Source: Candidatus Moranbacteria bacterium CG_4_8_14_3_um_filter_34_16 (lineage in GTDB: Bacteria > Patescibacteriota > Minisyncoccia > Moranbacterales > UBA2206). From it: a stretch of 16,768 nt of DNA. The stretch is taken from positions 1 to 16,768 of the forward strand of contig PFHO01000049.1 of the NCBI GenBank assembly GCA_002782345.1, read 5' to 3'. A model generated the notes under the pieces. That model had not been told where the DNA came from, ran no database searches, and saw only the letters and a program-made list of their open reading frames with translations. Positions 8,323 through 15,665 of the stretch are shown here, in pieces. Position numbers and translations under genes: made by a program. Numbering within the stretch: position 1 is the stretch's first letter; every line of letters begins with the position of its first letter.

Positions 8323-9498
8323 ATGAATGAAAAAAATAAATTAAAAGTGGCGTTGGTTCATGATTTTTTAAATCAGTTTGGAGGGGCGGAAAAAACTTTG
8401 GAAAGTCTTTGCGAAATTTTTCCTGAAGCGCCTATTTATACATTGATTTATGAGAAAGAAAAAATGCGAGGAAAATTTAGCGATCGAAAAATTCGGACTT
8501 CTTTTTTGCAAAAATTTCCCGCTTTTTTCAGAAAAAGAGTTCAGTGGTTGGCGCCTTTTTTTCCAATGGCGCCGGAAACTTTTGATTTGAGAGATTTTGA
8601 TATGGTAATTTCTTCTTCGGGTGCTTGGTCAAAAGGAATTGTTACCAGACTTAACACTCTTCATATCGCTTACATTCATTCTCCGATGCGTTTTGTTTGG
8701 GATTATAATGAAAGATATATTCAAGAAAAAAAAATTGGCGTGAGTCTATTCCTAATAAGACCGATTTTCAGTTATTTTCGTTTATGGGATCGATTGGCGG
8801 CGGATCGCCCGGACTTTTTAATTGCTAATTCAATTTATACTCAAAAAAGGATAAAAAAATATTATCGCAAAGAAAGTGCGGTGATATATCCTCCGGCTTG
8901 GAGGAAAAAAGATGAAAACGGCGCGGTTTTTTCAGAAAAAATAAAAAATAAGTTTCCTCATCAAAATTTTTTTCTCATTGTTTCTCGCTTGTCTTCTTAC
9001 AAAAAAATAGATGTTGCGATAGAAACATTTAATCGAATGGAACTTCCTCTTGTAATTATCGGAGAAGGCAAGGAGAGAAAAAAAATTGAAAAAAACGCGG
9101 GGAAGAATATAACTTTTTTCGGCTGGGCGAATGGAGAAGAATTATCTTTTGCTTACTGTCACGCTCGCGCTTTTATTTTTCCCGGAATTGATGATTTTGG
9201 GATTGCACCTGTGGAAGCTATGAGACGAGGTGTTCCAGTGATTGCGATTGAAAAAGCGGGAGCAAAAGAAATAGTGGAAGATTTGAAAACGGGGATTTTT
9301 TTTGAAGTGACTACTCCGGAAGTTTTGGCTGACGGAGTAAGGAGATTTTGCGAGAATGAAGAAAAATTTGACAAAGAATATATAAAAAATAAAGCCCAGA
9401 TATTTTCTGAAGAAGTTTTTAAGCAAAAGTTTTTGGATTATGTCAAAGAAGTGGAGGAAAAATTTCGTTTTTCAAATTCAATAACTGATAAAAAATAA
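8323..9498 (+). CDS. GT4-family glycosyltransferase, WbaZ-like (possible mannosyltransferase)
   Basis: The 391-residue GT-B enzyme resembles the WbaZ-like branch of GT4, which transfers mannose or related sugars from GDP- or UDP-sugars during surface polysaccharide assembly; the sugar is inference. Supporting motifs are 'ALVHDFLNQFGGAEKTLE' (10-27), 'VISSSGAWSKG' (95-105), 'HIAYIHSPMRFVWDYNERY' (114-132), 'IVSRLSSYKKIDVAIE' (219-234), 'VIIGEGKERK' (244-253) and 'PGIDDFGIAPVEAMRRGVPVIA' (287-308). In the EX7E position the first Glu is Asp290 and the second is Glu298, as is usual in this branch. No membrane segment is present. It lies 98 nt after the first GT4 gene, and only 4 nt separate its stop from holB, so the two are almost certainly cotranscribed. 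Confidence 0.88.
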   Translation: MNEKNKLKVALVHDFLNQFGGAEKTLESLCEIFPEAPIYTLIYEKEKMRGKFSDRKIRTSFLQKFPAFFRKRVQWLAPFFPMAPETFDLRDFDMVISSSGAWSKGIVTRLNTLHIAYIHSPMRFVWDYNERYIQEKKIGVSLFLIRPIFSYFRLWDRLAADRPDFLIANSIYTQKRIKKYYRKESAVIYPPAWRKKDENGAVFSEKIKNKFPHQNFFLIVSRLSSYKKIDVAIETFNRMELPLVIIGEGKERKKIEKNAGKNITFFGWANGEELSFAYCHARAFIFPGIDDFGIAPVEAMRRGVPVIAIEKAGAKEIVEDLKTGIFFEVTTPEVLADGVRRFCENEEKFDKEYIKNKAQIFSEEVFKQKFLDYVKEVEEKFRFSNSITDKK

Positions 9499-9502
9499 AA
9501 AA

Positions 9503-10393
9503 ATGTTGGATATTGTCGGAAATCAAAAAGTTATATTTTTTTTGAAAAAAGAAGCGGAAAAAAAAACTTTTTCTCAGAGTTATCTTTTTTTTGGACCAAG
9601 ACATTTAGGGAAATTTTCAGTAGCATTGAGTTTTGCTCAAGAGATTGTTGAAAATGGAGAAAAAAATAACGCTGATATAATAATTATCAGTCCTAAAGAA
9701 GAGGAAAAAAATGGAGTAATGAGGATAAAAGATATCGGAGTGGATGAGATTAGACAATTGCAACACTGGGCAAGTCTTTATTCTTCTGGGAGAGGATGTA
9801 AAGTCGGAATAATTGACGATGCTGAAAAAATGACTGTTTCGGCACAGAATGCTTTTTTGAAAACATTGGAAGAACCGCCCTTAAATTGTGTTTTTATTCT
9901 TGTGTGCCATAATAAAGAAAAAATTCTTCTAACGGTTGTTTCTCGTTGTGTTAAAAGAAAATTCAATTTAGTAAATGATATGGAGATAAGAAAAATAGCA
10001 GGAATTGCTGGAAATTCGGAGGTATTATCTTTTGGCGCATTAGGTCGTCCGGGAATGGCGATAAAAATCAAAAAAGGGGAAGTGATTTTTGAATATAATC
10101 GGATAAAAGAAGAATTGGAAAAAATTATAAAAAATAATCTCAACGAAAATTTTATTTGGGCGGAAAAAAATTTCAAGATGATCAATGACCTATCAATAAA
10201 AATGAATTTTTGGCTGGCTCTTTTAAGAGAAAATATGTTTGAAAAAGAAATACTAAAGGGAATAAGCTCTTCACAATCATTTTTTATAATTGAAGAATTG
10301 GAAAAATTTTTGCAAAACGCAAAAAAAAATAACTCCAATATCAGATTGGCTTTGGAAAATTTATTTTTGTCTTTGGAAAAAATTATTAATTAA
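9503..10393 (+). CDS. holB: DNA polymerase III delta' subunit-like clamp-loader ATPase
   Basis: This is an AAA+ protein of the replicative clamp loader, where delta' acts as the stator. The 296 residues contain a P-loop-like 'GPRHLGKF' (31-38) in which the usual Ser/Thr after Lys is Phe, so nucleotide binding is probably lost, as is common in delta'. Further motifs are a Walker-B-like 'VGIIDDAEKM' (101-110), 'NAFLKTLEEPP' (116-126) and 'VSRCVKRKF' (146-154), which holds the SRC arginine-finger motif. The zinc-binding Cys cluster usual in delta' and DnaX is absent. The C-terminal collar is short and Lys/Asn-rich. It starts 4 nt after the GT gene and is followed after 16 nt by ftsQ. A DnaX identity is unlikely because of the degraded P-loop and short length. 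Confidence 0.82.
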   Translation: MLDIVGNQKVIFFLKKEAEKKTFSQSYLFFGPRHLGKFSVALSFAQEIVENGEKNNADIIIISPKEEEKNGVMRIKDIGVDEIRQLQHWASLYSSGRGCKVGIIDDAEKMTVSAQNAFLKTLEEPPLNCVFILVCHNKEKILLTVVSRCVKRKFNLVNDMEIRKIAGIAGNSEVLSFGALGRPGMAIKIKKGEVIFEYNRIKEELEKIIKNNLNENFIWAEKNFKMINDLSIKMNFWLALLRENMFEKEILKGISSSQSFFIIEELEKFLQNAKKNNSNIRLALENLFLSLEKIIN

Positions 10394-10409
10394 AATATTT
10401 TTCCTAAAA

Positions 10410-11246
10410 ATGCGAAAAAAACAAAGTCGGGTAATAAAAACAAAAAAAAATTCTCATTCTGAATATCACAGGAAAGGAAGTTCTCTTTTTTATAAGGTAA
10501 TGTTTTATTTATTATTTTTTCCTTTTTTATTTTATTTATTTTATGCGATATTTTTTTCTGAATTTTTAACCATTAACACTATAAAAATAAACGGAAATTC
10601 AACTATTGCGGAAGAAATTATAAAAGAAAAAACGCAAAAAGAAATTTCCGGAGAATATTTCTTCGGCAATCGGAAAAATAACCTTTTTCTCGTTAGCGGA
10701 AAAAAAATAGAGGGGAACATTTCTTCGGCAATTAGAAAAATAAAAACAGTTCATATAACAAAAAAATTTCCTCATAGTTTGATTGTTGAAATTGAAGAAA
10801 GAGGAATTTTTTTGGCGGTTTGCGTTCTGAACAAAGAAAATTGTTATTTATTAGATGGAACAGGAGAAGCTTTTGATGTTTTTTCTCCAAATTCACAAAC
10901 GAGTTTTCCGATTCTTTATTCCAATTTTGAAGAAAAAATTGGCTTAGGAGAATCGGTTTTAGATAGAAAATATATGGAAAAAATTATCATTTTACAAAAA
11001 AAATTGAAAGAAAACTCCGCTTTTGAAAGCGAATATCTGTTAGAAACTCCCAGCTTTATCTCTCAAGATGTTAGAGTGAAAACAAAAGAAGGTTGGAGGA
11101 TATTCTTTAACTTTGATACAGATTTAGAAAAACAGTTTCAAAAATTGAAATTGATTTTAGAAAAAGAAATCCCTTTAGATAAAAGAAAAAATTTGGAATA
11201 TATTGATCTTAGAATAGAGAATAAAGTTTTTTACAAATTTTTTTAA
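10410..11246 (+). CDS. ftsQ: FtsQ/DivIB-type cell-division protein with POTRA domain
   Basis: FtsQ is a bitopic divisome protein that links early division proteins with septal wall synthesis. The 278-residue product has a basic cytoplasmic N-terminus, one membrane segment (about 27-49), a POTRA domain starting 'FLTINTIKINGNSTIAEEII' (52-71) and running to 'FPHSLIVEIEER' (120-131), then the FtsQ beta domain with 'CYLLDGTGEAFD' (145-156) and 'YIDLRIENKVFY' (264-275). The open frame extends upstream to 10290, but that would overlap holB by about 100 nt; ATG 10410, 16 nt after holB, precedes a normal-length basic tail. It is not next to murC, ddl, ftsA or ftsZ here. The reading frame continues for 22 acidic codons after the TAA stop at 11244-11246. 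The convergent GT39 gene ends 97 nt downstream, with no strong terminator visible between them. Confidence 0.82.
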   Translation: MRKKQSRVIKTKKNSHSEYHRKGSSLFYKVMFYLLFFPFLFYLFYAIFFSEFLTINTIKINGNSTIAEEIIKEKTQKEISGEYFFGNRKNNLFLVSGKKIEGNISSAIRKIKTVHITKKFPHSLIVEIEERGIFLAVCVLNKENCYLLDGTGEAFDVFSPNSQTSFPILYSNFEEKIGLGESVLDRKYMEKIIILQKKLKENSAFESEYLLETPSFISQDVRVKTKEGWRIFFNFDTDLEKQFQKLKLILEKEIPLDKRKNLEYIDLRIENKVFYKFF

Positions 11247-11315
11247 GAAGAATTTAATGATTTGGAAAATTCTCAAAACCAGGAATCTGATTCCGCAAAC
11301 GACAAAAAACAGTAA
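11247..11315 (+). other. In-frame acidic 22-codon extension after the ftsQ stop
   Basis: Directly after the ftsQ TAA the same frame reads EEFNDLENSQNQESDSAN, then DKKQ, before a TAA at 11313-11315. The composition (Glu, Asp, Ser, Asn, Gln) is like a soluble protein tail and unlike the Phe/Lys/Ile-rich translations of non-coding DNA here. The stop follows a run of seven T residues. It could be a former C-terminal tail lost by mutation, a readthrough tail, or chance. Confidence 0.35.
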
Positions 11316-11343
11316 AAATTAATTTTTTTTATTCGGTTATATT

Positions 11344-13224
11344 TTATTTGATCCTAGTTGCTTCTTCCGGAGTTATATAATAAACGAAAAATGAGGTTCC
11401 AACTTGAGCTATGGGTTTTATCTTTTTTGTCCAACGGTAAGATTCTTCGTCGGTTTTTGTTTTGTCGTATAAACTGCCTTGTAAATAATTGGTGGAAATA
11501 GCATAAAAACCGGGCATAATAGGACGACGAGAGTCCCACCAGTCAATGGCAATGTCGCCAAAATAATATTTAATATCTGCTCCGCCAAAATAATTGAGGT
11601 GGATTTTTTGAATCGCTTGACAATCTTTGGTATAATTGTATTTTTCCAATTTGCACCAATCGCCATCTTTATGCGCGTTGTAATCTTCAACCCAAACGCG
11701 AAGACGTTTCAAATCTTGTCCCCAGTCGGCGTTAGAGTCAGTCACATAGTGGTAGCCTTTTTTGGGACCCCCTCCGATTTGATTGAAATAAGACATATAA
11801 TAGGGATAAGAGATAATTGTTTCGGAGACTAAAAAAATCGTTAAAAAAATAATTATCCAATTCCAAACAGATCGGTTATTGGGAGTCATTTTTTTTATAA
11901 AATCAAAAATGATTTTGGCGCTCAAAATGTAGATAAAAGGCAAAATAGGAAAAAGATGGCGGAATCCGATGTTGAGATTTCCAGTGAGGCTGATATAAGA
12001 ATATAAAAAAATAAAAGAAACCATAGAAAAAGAAGTTATATTGAGACGAATGAGAGAAGTGAATGGAATTTTCTCTTTGGAACTTAAATAATGAAAAAAG
12101 CAAAAACAAGAGATGGCAATAGACAAAAAATATAAAAATAAACTGGCCAGTGGTTCTTTCAAAATAAAAACTATTGGGAAATAAAGCGGAAAAGCTTGAG
12201 AAGAAACTTTCCCCATAAAATAAGCACCGTTTCCGCCTGCCACTCTTTTGAAAACCATGCCTATGCCCAAAAGATATTCCGCCAGAGGTTTTCCGAGTGA
12301 AGTTTGATTTAGCGATAGCAATGTTTTATTCATAATTCTAGCGGAAGCCAGCTGACTTTGAGAATTGAATTGATAATTGATAATAGAATCCAGTTTTTCG
12401 GTCGGCATTTTCCAAGTGTTGAAAAAATAAACTGTCCAGACAACAAAAAGAGAAAAAATAAAAGCCACAATCCCTTTGATCAAATAGGAGGATAAATCTT
12501 TTATTTTAAAAATCCATTTTTTTCCTTCGTTATCAGATTGGTTTTTACAAAGAGGATAAATAATAAGGGTTAAACCGAAAATGGGAAAAAGCAAGACCGA
12601 AGAAAATTTTGCCAGTTGAACTAATCCTAAAAAAAATCCGCCAAGAAAAACATTTCTCCATACAGGTTTTTTTATAAAACGCAAAAAATAATAAAAGGAG
12701 AAAACCATAAAAGTGGCAATACCGATATCAGTGGTGACAAAATGATTATGACCTAAAATATTAGGATCAAAAGCGTATAAAACGAGAGCGAAAAGTCCGG
12801 CAATCGCGCCGGCAAGCTCTTTGGTCCAACGAAAAATAAAAAATCCCAAAAGAAGAGAAATTATTACGATAGGCAAGCGAGAAAGAAAAATAATCTTATC
12901 GGCGTCGTTTCCGCTGTTCCAAAGAAAAGATCTTCCCGCTTCCCATTGTCCATCGGGATTTTCAGTCCAAAATTTTTGCGAAGTGTCAAAATTGATAGAT
13001 GTGAACAAAAGAGGTAATCCGGCCAAATCTTTGATAAGAGGTGGATGTTCCGGGTTGAGACGCATATCTTGAAGTTTTACATAGGAATAACTGGCCGGAA
13101 TATGGGCGGTTTCATCAAAGATGGCGCTTTCATTTTTGGCGTTAAGAATGGAAACAACTGCCATAAAGATTAAAACGATAAAAACTATTTTGCCGGAATG
13201 CTTTTCAAGATATTTTTTTTTCAT
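11344..13224 (-). CDS. GT39/PMT-like membrane glycosyltransferase
   Basis: This is a polytopic GT-C enzyme of the protein O-mannosyltransferase (dolichyl/polyprenyl-phosphate-sugar dependent) superfamily. It would use a lipid-phosphate sugar outside the membrane to glycosylate a protein, lipid or polymer. The 626 residues begin with a membrane segment (about 12-28) and the catalytic loop 'AIFDETAHIPASYSY' (34-48) with Asp37-Glu38. 'LNPEHPPLIKDLA' (56-68) follows, typical of this family, then about ten further membrane segments. Residues 495-504 read TDSNADWGQD, a motif I associate with the same family, and a soluble C-terminal domain follows. Two GT4 genes upstream and a GT2 downstream suggest a surface-glycan context. 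ATG 13224 is preceded by A/T-rich DNA without a Shine-Dalgarno site; a TATAAA lies further upstream without a clear -35. Substrate is unknown. Confidence 0.85.
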   Translation of the reverse strand: MKKKYLEKHSGKIVFIVLIFMAVVSILNAKNESAIFDETAHIPASYSYVKLQDMRLNPEHPPLIKDLAGLPLLFTSINFDTSQKFWTENPDGQWEAGRSFLWNSGNDADKIIFLSRLPIVIISLLLGFFIFRWTKELAGAIAGLFALVLYAFDPNILGHNHFVTTDIGIATFMVFSFYYFLRFIKKPVWRNVFLGGFFLGLVQLAKFSSVLLFPIFGLTLIIYPLCKNQSDNEGKKWIFKIKDLSSYLIKGIVAFIFSLFVVWTVYFFNTWKMPTEKLDSIINYQFNSQSQLASARIMNKTLLSLNQTSLGKPLAEYLLGIGMVFKRVAGGNGAYFMGKVSSQAFPLYFPIVFILKEPLASLFLYFLSIAISCFCFFHYLSSKEKIPFTSLIRLNITSFSMVSFIFLYSYISLTGNLNIGFRHLFPILPFIYILSAKIIFDFIKKMTPNNRSVWNWIIIFLTIFLVSETIISYPYYMSYFNQIGGGPKKGYHYVTDSNADWGQDLKRLRVWVEDYNAHKDGDWCKLEKYNYTKDCQAIQKIHLNYFGGADIKYYFGDIAIDWWDSRRPIMPGFYAISTNYLQGSLYDKTKTDEESYRWTKKIKPIAQVGTSFFVYYITPEEATRIK

Positions 13225-13464
13225 AAATATAAAAATTATTTATTATTTAGAATGATTGTTTTATAAAAAAATGATAAGCATAAAAATAACAAGGATTACA
13301 AAATTATTTTAGATTGCAATATTGGCGTATAAATTTTAGAGGGTATCTTTCGGTTAACGGAAAACATAAAAACTTATTCCGAAATTATCCTTTTTTTCTT
13401 CAATTCTCAATTGAGGAAATTTTTTTTGAATTTCCGCAATTTTTTCAAAACTATAAATTATTTT
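13225..13464. other. Non-coding spacer between the GT39 gene and the small membrane-protein gene
   Basis: No credible gene is visible. It holds an imperfect palindrome TTTCGGTTAACGGAAA (13348-13363, one central-flank mismatch), CTCAATTGAG (13406-13415), and a 7-bp hairpin GGAAATT (13415-13421)/AATTTCC (13429-13435) about 30 nt downstream of the small gene's stop on the minus strand. The hairpin lacks a T-run on that strand, so it is only a weak terminator candidate. A 23-codon minus-strand frame starting near 13368 is too short and unsupported to call. Confidence 0.4.
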
Positions 13465-13635
13465 TTAAGATTTTTTTTGTTGCTTTTTTATTAGTTTGAA
13501 TATTCCAAAAACAAAAAATCCATAAGCGGTATAATCAAATAAATGAGGAATAAATTGAGCGTTATCTATGATATGCCAATTGTTGGCTAGAATCAATAAA
13601 ATTGACGATACAGCAAATATTTGATATTTTTCCAT
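13465..13635 (-). CDS. Small membrane protein, 56 residues, unknown function
   Basis: On the minus strand ATG at 13633-13635 opens a 56-codon frame ending in TAA at 13465-13467. The protein starts 'MEKYQIFAVSSILLILAN' and continues through 'NWHIIDNAQFIPHLFDY' to 'GFFVFGIFKLIKKQQKKS'. It has one hydrophobic segment at about 5-18, a polar loop with Trp20, His21, Asp24, His31 and Asp34, a second hydrophobic segment at about 36-49, and a basic tail, consistent with a two-helix hairpin with a positive cytoplasmic end. It is preceded by an extended -10 promoter (13698-13706), giving a leader of about 55 nt. I do not recognise a family. The mixed amino-acid composition and the promoter argue for a real gene; the small size keeps this uncertain. 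Confidence 0.5.
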   Translation of the reverse strand: MEKYQIFAVSSILLILANNWHIIDNAQFIPHLFDYTAYGFFVFGIFKLIKKQQKKS

Positions 13636-13697
13636 TTTTTTTTAAATAAAAATTATTAGAAGTATTTCTTTTTTTAATTTTTAAATCGACTACGTCA

Positions 13698-13706
13698 ATT
13701 ATATCA
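13698..13706 (-). promoter_or_regulatory. Extended -10 promoter for the small membrane-protein gene
   Basis: The minus strand reads TGATATAAT, an exact extended -10 (TGnTATAAT). The -35 region 17 nt upstream is poor (TTTTTA), which is usual for extended -10 promoters. A start site near 13691 would give a 5' leader of about 55 nt before the ATG at 13635. It faces away from the promoter at 13841-13869. Confidence 0.5.
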
Positions 13707-13840
13707 CAAATTTACAAACATAAAAATTTTTTGTGTTTGAAGGAATTAATATGGAAAAAACTCAAGATATTTTTTGAACAAACTTAAATGTTTGGATTAG
13801 CTTTGCAAAAAAATAAAAATGAATCCATTTATAGGGTTTC

Positions 13841-13869
13841 TTTACTTTTAGCTTGATGGATATTATAAT
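13841..13869 (+). promoter_or_regulatory. Promoter of the regulator-rmuC operon
   Basis: TTTACT (13841-13846, four of six matches to -35) and a perfect TATAAT (13864-13869) are separated by exactly 17 nt. Transcription would start near 13876, about 25 nt before ATG 13901. This decides the start of the downstream gene: the earlier in-frame TTG 13853 and ATG 13856 lie between the promoter boxes and could not be translated from this transcript. Confidence 0.62.
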
Positions 13870-13900
13870 AGCTTTAATTAAAGTCATTAAACTAAAAAAT

Positions 13901-14500
13901 ATGTCTGAGATATTGGAAAATCTTTTTGGCTCCAAAGAAAGAGCGCGGTTATTGCGATTTTTTTTGCAAAACCCCGAACAAGCTTTCAATTTTTCCGAAA
14001 TTGTTGAAAAAAATATGTTGAAAGGAACAAAAGTGAGAAGCGAGTTGCACACTTTGCTTAAAATTAAGTTTCTCAAAAAAAAGAGCAAACAAAATAATCT
14101 TTTTTACCAAATGAATGAGAGCTTCAGTTTTTATCCGGAACTGAAAAATTTGTTTGTCAAGTCTAACATTTATCCGCAGTGTCGCAGTTTGGAAAAGATT
14201 AAAAATTTGGGCAATATGAAGTTGGCAGTCATCAGCGGAATTTTTATCAACTATGAGAAGAGCAAAGCGGATATGGTTTTGGTGGGGGATAATGTCAGCA
14301 AAGCTAAACTGAAAAATCTGATGAGCAGTTTGGAAGCGGAGATTGGCAAAGAAATAGTTTTTGCGTTAATGACGATGGAAGAATTCAAATATCGTCTTAA
14401 TATGCTGGATAAATTTATCTTGGAATTTTTAGAAGGTCCTCATGAAGAGGTGATTAATAAAATTTCCGGGCTTAGACAATTTATAGCCAAAAGAAAATAA
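13901..14500 (+). CDS. Winged-helix regulator with degenerate nucleotidyltransferase-like domain
   Basis: The 199-residue protein has an N-terminal winged helix (about 1-85). It begins 'MSEILENLFGSKERARLLRFFLQNPEQAFNF', continues with a recognition-helix region 'KGTKVRSELHTLLKIKFLKKK' and ends with a wing containing 'NLFYQMN'. The C-terminal part (about 105-175) reads 'AVISGIFINYEKSKADMVLVGD' and then 'EIVFALMTMEEFKYRLNMLDKF'. This resembles a MNT-type nucleotidyltransferase fold in strand pattern and in the 'xMTxEEFxYR' segment, but the GS-x10-DxD catalytic motif is missing; only Asp124 and Asp130 remain. It is therefore probably a DNA-binding sensor rather than an enzyme; this is inference. 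ATG 13901 is fixed by the promoter at 13841-13869. rmuC begins 12 nt after its stop, so the two form an operon and the protein may autoregulate it. Confidence 0.68.
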   Translation: MSEILENLFGSKERARLLRFFLQNPEQAFNFSEIVEKNMLKGTKVRSELHTLLKIKFLKKKSKQNNLFYQMNESFSFYPELKNLFVKSNIYPQCRSLEKIKNLGNMKLAVISGIFINYEKSKADMVLVGDNVSKAKLKNLMSSLEAEIGKEIVFALMTMEEFKYRLNMLDKFILEFLEGPHEEVINKISGLRQFIAKRK

Positions 14501-14511
14501 TAAATTATTTT

Positions 14512-15645
14512 ATGGAAAATATGATATATCTATTGATTGGGGGAGTATTTTTTTTGTTTCTTGTTTTGCTGAGTTTTTTGGTGAGTTTGGCAAAAAAAAT
14601 GGAAAATTCAAAAGAGGATCCAAAAATAATGGCGGTATTAGAAAAACTATCCATTCTTTCGGAGCAAAATAGAAATTTTTCCGATCAAAACAAAGAATTG
14701 CGTCAAATGTTGGACAATAAATTGGCGGAAACTCATCGCGCTAACAGAGAACAGTTGACTGAAACAATGCGCGCTACGCAAGGAATTGCCGATCAATCGG
14801 TAAAGTCAATTTCTCAAATTTCAGAGAAATTGGCAAAATTGGAAGAAACCAATAAGCAAATAATTTCTTTTTCTTCTCAGCTTCAAGGATTGCAGGATAT
14901 TTTGAAAAATCCCAAACAAAGAGGAATTTTAGGAGAATATTTTTTGGAAGAAACTTTGAAAAATGTTTTGCCCCCCAATTCTTATGAAATGCAATATAAT
15001 TTAGGAAAAGGGAAAGATGGAAACGACCTTATTGTGGACGCGGTAGTCAAAGTAAAAGACAAGCTAATTCCGGTTGATTCCAAATTTTCTTTGGAAAATT
15101 ATGAAAAATTGCTCAATACCAAAGATCAAGAAGAGAGAAAAAAAATAGAAAGAATTTTTAAAGACGATCTGAAAAAAAGAATTGATGAAACTTCAAAATA
15201 TATTTTGCCGGAAAAGGGGACGATGGATTTTGCTTTTATGTTTATTCCTTCAGAGGCGATCTATTATGATTTATTGATTAATAAGGTGGGAGCGGTTCAG
15301 ATAAGCACGCGAGATTTGATAGAATATGCTTTTCAAGACAGGAAAGTCATTATCGTTTCCCCCACTTCTTTCTTGGCTTATTTGCAAACAGTTCTTCAAG
15401 GTTTGCGCGCTCTCAAAATTGAAGAAGGCGCAAAATTTATCCGTGCCAATGTGGCTAAGCTGGAAAAACATATTTTGGCTTTTGAAGAATATATGAAAAA
15501 GTTGGGTGCAAGTATGGGAACAACGGTAAATCATTACAATATCGCTTACAAAGAAGTGGGAAAAATCATCAAAGATACTTCTAAAATAACCGAAGAAGAG
15601 AAAGCAATTGAACCGGTGGTTTTGGAAAAGCCCAAACTGGAATAA
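14512..15645 (+). CDS. rmuC: RmuC-family DNA recombination/nuclease protein
   Basis: RmuC limits inversions and other rearrangements at short inverted repeats in E. coli; the family carries a PD-(D/E)XK-like nuclease core. The 377 residues have an N-terminal membrane segment (about 4-27), a long coiled coil (about 35-120) and the RmuC domain. Visible core motifs are 'QRGILGEYFLEETLKNVLP' (136-154, Glu142), 'NDLIVDAVVKV' (171-181, Asp176) and 'LIPVDSKFSLENYEKLL' (185-201, Asp189 and Lys191), matching the acidic and lysine positions expected of the nuclease fold. 'FMFIPSEAIYYDLL' (242-255) and 'VIIVSPTSFLAYLQTVLQGLR' (279-299) complete the family pattern. It is cotranscribed with the preceding regulator and followed after 20 nt by a membrane-protein gene. 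Start ATG 14512 keeps the membrane anchor. Confidence 0.92.
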   Translation: MENMIYLLIGGVFFLFLVLLSFLVSLAKKMENSKEDPKIMAVLEKLSILSEQNRNFSDQNKELRQMLDNKLAETHRANREQLTETMRATQGIADQSVKSISQISEKLAKLEETNKQIISFSSQLQGLQDILKNPKQRGILGEYFLEETLKNVLPPNSYEMQYNLGKGKDGNDLIVDAVVKVKDKLIPVDSKFSLENYEKLLNTKDQEERKKIERIFKDDLKKRIDETSKYILPEKGTMDFAFMFIPSEAIYYDLLINKVGAVQISTRDLIEYAFQDRKVIIVSPTSFLAYLQTVLQGLRALKIEEGAKFIRANVAKLEKHILAFEEYMKKLGASMGTTVNHYNIAYKEVGKIIKDTSKITEEEKAIEPVVLEKPKLE

Positions 15646-15665
15646 TTTCAAAAAGAAAAGAAAAA

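Noticed and set aside
9778..10338. 186-codon minus-strand frame
   Set aside because: It is antisense to holB, whose delta' motifs are unambiguous; the minus frame is Phe/Ser/Ile-rich and resembles no family.
10290..10409. Upstream in-frame extension of ftsQ by 40 codons
   Set aside because: It would overlap the end of holB by about 100 nt and add a Trp/Lys-rich stretch not found in FtsQ; ATG 10410 fits the normal cytoplasmic tail.
11247..11343. Terminator between ftsQ and the GT39 gene
   Set aside because: Only a 5-bp GGAAT/ATTCC hairpin without a T-run and an A/T-only palindrome (11314-11327) are present; neither is convincing.
13314..13499. 61-codon plus-strand frame with TTG start
   Set aside because: Phe-rich, no family resemblance, and it runs into the antisense of the better supported 56-aa gene.
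13751..13777. 8-codon frame (MEKTQDIF) preceded by AAGGA
   Set aside because: The Shine-Dalgarno-like site is tempting given their absence elsewhere, but the frame lies upstream of the operon promoter, so it cannot be a leader peptide, and it is too short to support.
13853..13900. Earlier TTG/ATG start for the winged-helix regulator
   Set aside because: These codons lie within the promoter at 13841-13869, upstream of the expected transcription start.
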